From Anaerolineales bacterium (GTDB lineage Bacteria; Chloroflexota; Anaerolineae; JAAEKA01), in the NCBI GenBank assembly GCA_020634615.1, contig JACKBI010000004.1, forward strand, positions 248,001-312,000: a stretch of 64,000 bases of DNA. Reading direction: 5' to 3'. This document shows, one piece after another, positions 62,887-64,000 of this stretch. The translations under genes were made by a program, and so were the position numbers. The stretch's first letter is position 1; each line of letters opens with the position of its first letter. The notes under the pieces are model-generated. The model ran no database searches and was not told where the DNA came from. It saw only the letters and a list, made by a program, of their open reading frames with translations.

Positions 62887-64000
62887 ATGACCAATAAACT
62901 TTCCGAGTTCCGCCAGGCCGCCGAACCGTTGCCGGAGAGCAACCGCCTCTGGCCGCTCTACGGCGCTGGCTTTGAAAACCTCGGGCTGGACGGCCACCCC
63001 ATCGACGTCCCCTTCCCGACCTACGGCCCGGACCAACTGCTGGTGCGCCACGATGCCTGCGGGCTGTGCTTCTCCGACATCAAGGTCATCAAGCTGGGCG
63101 AAGAGCACCCGCGCATCTACCGCGACATGCACGCCAACCCGGTCACATTGGGCCACGAGATCGCGATGACGGTGGTCGGCGTGGGCGAGAACCTGCGCGA
63201 CCAGTACCACGTCGGCGACCGCTTCACCATCCAGGCGGACGTCTTCGTGGATCACGTTGGCTACGCCTATGGCTATGAAATCCAGGGCGGGCTGTCGCGC
63301 TACAACGTCATCGACCAGCGCATCCTCAACGGCGACGACGGCAACTACCTGATCCCCGTGCAGCCATCGACTGGCTACGTCGAGAGCGCGCTGACCGAAC
63401 CGTGGGCCTGCGTCACTGCCGCCTACGGACTGACCTATCGCACCAGCCTCAAGCCGGGCGGCACGACGTGGATTCTGGGCAATGCAGGCAGGACTGACGA
63501 CTACACCATCAGCGACGGCTTCGACAACGAGTTTCACCCAGGCCGCCTGCTGCTGAGCGATGTGCCGGCCGGCTTTGCCGGCTGGCTGAAAAAGCAAGCT
63601 GCCGCGCTGGGTATTGAGGTGATCGACGGTGTCGATGTCGCCTCGCCGCCGGTGGAACAGGTGGACGACATCGTGTTGCTCTGCCCTGATCCTGAGCTGA
63701 TCGAAACAGTCAGCCCGCGGCTGGCAGATTTTGGCGTCGTCGCGTTGCTGGGAGACGCTCCGCTTGGCCGCAAAGTCAACGTGGACATTGGCCGCGTCCA
63801 CTACAACCGCTGGGTCTACGTCGGCACCACTAGCCACGACGTCGCCCGCGCTTACTCTGACGTCCCCGTGCGCTCCTCGCTCAAGCCGGGCGGTCGGGCG
63901 CTGTTCGTCGGTGCAGGCGGCCCCATGGGCCGGATGCACGTGCAGCGAGCCATCGAGGTGGCCGGCGCGCCGTCGCTGATGGTCTGCTCGGACGTCAGCG
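62887..64000 (+). CDS. Zinc-dependent alcohol dehydrogenase (MDR), 3' truncated by the window
   Basis: At least 371 residues; the frame is open at the window end. Medium-chain dehydrogenase pattern: catalytic zinc region HDACGLCFSDIKVI (C61) and GHEIAMTVVGVGENL (H90, E91), QADVFVDHVG, a long insert (GNAGRTDDYTISDG... about 200-280) and a Rossmann portion VGAGGPMGRMHVQRAIEVAG. It resembles L-sorbose-1-phosphate-reductase-type proteins. In this operon it may reduce or oxidise a deoxysugar product such as lactaldehyde (inference). Confidence 0.85.
   Translation, partial: MTNKLSEFRQAAEPLPESNRLWPLYGAGFENLGLDGHPIDVPFPTYGPDQLLVRHDACGLCFSDIKVIKLGEEHPRIYRDMHANPVTLGHEIAMTVVGVGENLRDQYHVGDRFTIQADVFVDHVGYAYGYEIQGGLSRYNVIDQRILNGDDGNYLIPVQPSTGYVESALTEPWACVTAAYGLTYRTSLKPGGTTWILGNAGRTDDYTISDGFDNEFHPGRLLLSDVPAGFAGWLKKQAAALGIEVIDGVDVASPPVEQVDDIVLLCPDPELIETVSPRLADFGVVALLGDAPLGRKVNVDIGRVHYNRWVYVGTTSHDVARAYSDVPVRSSLKPGGRALFVGAGGPMGRMHVQRAIEVAGAPSLMVCSDVS

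Overview
The window is a GC-rich (roughly 60-65 %) bacterial chromosome segment, densely coded on both strands. The best guess is a Chloroflexota (Anaerolineae/Caldilinea-like) genome. The grounds are gene content: several URO-D family methyltransferase paralogs, LacI and DeoR regulators, alanine/proline/threonine-rich lipoprotein linkers on ABC binding proteins, a bacterial sn-glycerol-1-phosphate dehydrogenase, and spacers full of palindromic repeats. The phylum is inferred, not proven. No tRNA, rRNA, CRISPR array, phage or IS transposase was seen.

Layout. (1) 1-15.5 kb, mixed housekeeping and envelope genes: an ATP-binding HTH protein cut by the window edge, a PDZ protein, a LysM-CAP secreted protein, a minus-strand ECF sigma / anti-sigma / lipoprotein / ABC exporter operon, DinB-like and NTF2-like proteins, a ring-cleaving dioxygenase, a prokaryotic pentameric ligand-gated ion channel with a large extra N-terminal region, a tyrosine phosphatase, and an aldo/keto reductase-cupin-LLM operon. 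(2) 15.6-29.2 kb, a minus-strand deoxysugar cluster: LacI regulator fused to a URO-D methyltransferase domain, two further URO-D proteins, an L-rhamnose-mutarotase-type protein, a CUT1 sugar ABC transporter without its ATPase, a corrinoid (B12) protein, another URO-D protein, L-fucose isomerase and a HAD phosphatase. (3) 29.5-43.2 kb, a plus-strand cluster: DUF1638 protein, FadR-type regulator, cupin, split 2-oxoacid dehydrogenase E1 alpha/beta with a lactonase-type amidohydrolase between them, Gfo/Idh/MocA oxidoreductase, SDR, MetE-like methyltransferase, unknown protein, voltage-gated-type K+ channel, a fifth URO-D protein, fumarase/aspartase-superfamily lyase and a VOC protein. (4) 43.4-49.7 kb: glycerol-1-phosphate dehydrogenase divergent from a DeoR regulator, then E2 and a fused E1 alpha-beta protein. 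(5) 49.9-51.3 kb, toxin-antitoxin-like small genes and remnants. (6) 51.8-60.9 kb, an almost complete L-rhamnose operon (DeoR regulator, RhaT-P-Q-S ABC importer, mutarotase, RhaD, RhaA, second class II aldolase), followed by a PHP-domain protein and a zinc alcohol dehydrogenase that runs off the window.

How it fits together. Regions 2-6 look like a catabolic island for 6-deoxy sugars (L-fucose, L-rhamnose): uptake, mutarotation, isomerisation, aldol cleavage, a lactonase/dehydrogenase side route, and 2-oxoacid dehydrogenases for pyruvate. A corrinoid protein and five URO-D methyltransferase-like proteins are interleaved with these genes. This suggests, as inference only, that the sugars handled carry methyl groups (O-methyl-fucose or O-methyl-rhamnose) removed by corrinoid-dependent demethylation. 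The LacI-URO-D fusion could couple that chemistry to transcription.

The spacers are the second unusual layer. Many carry palindromes built from short reiterated words, each spacer using its own word. There are also three copies of a 34-bp hairpin element, two copies of a 131-bp MITE-like element, and in-frame palindromic or tandem insertions inside three genes.
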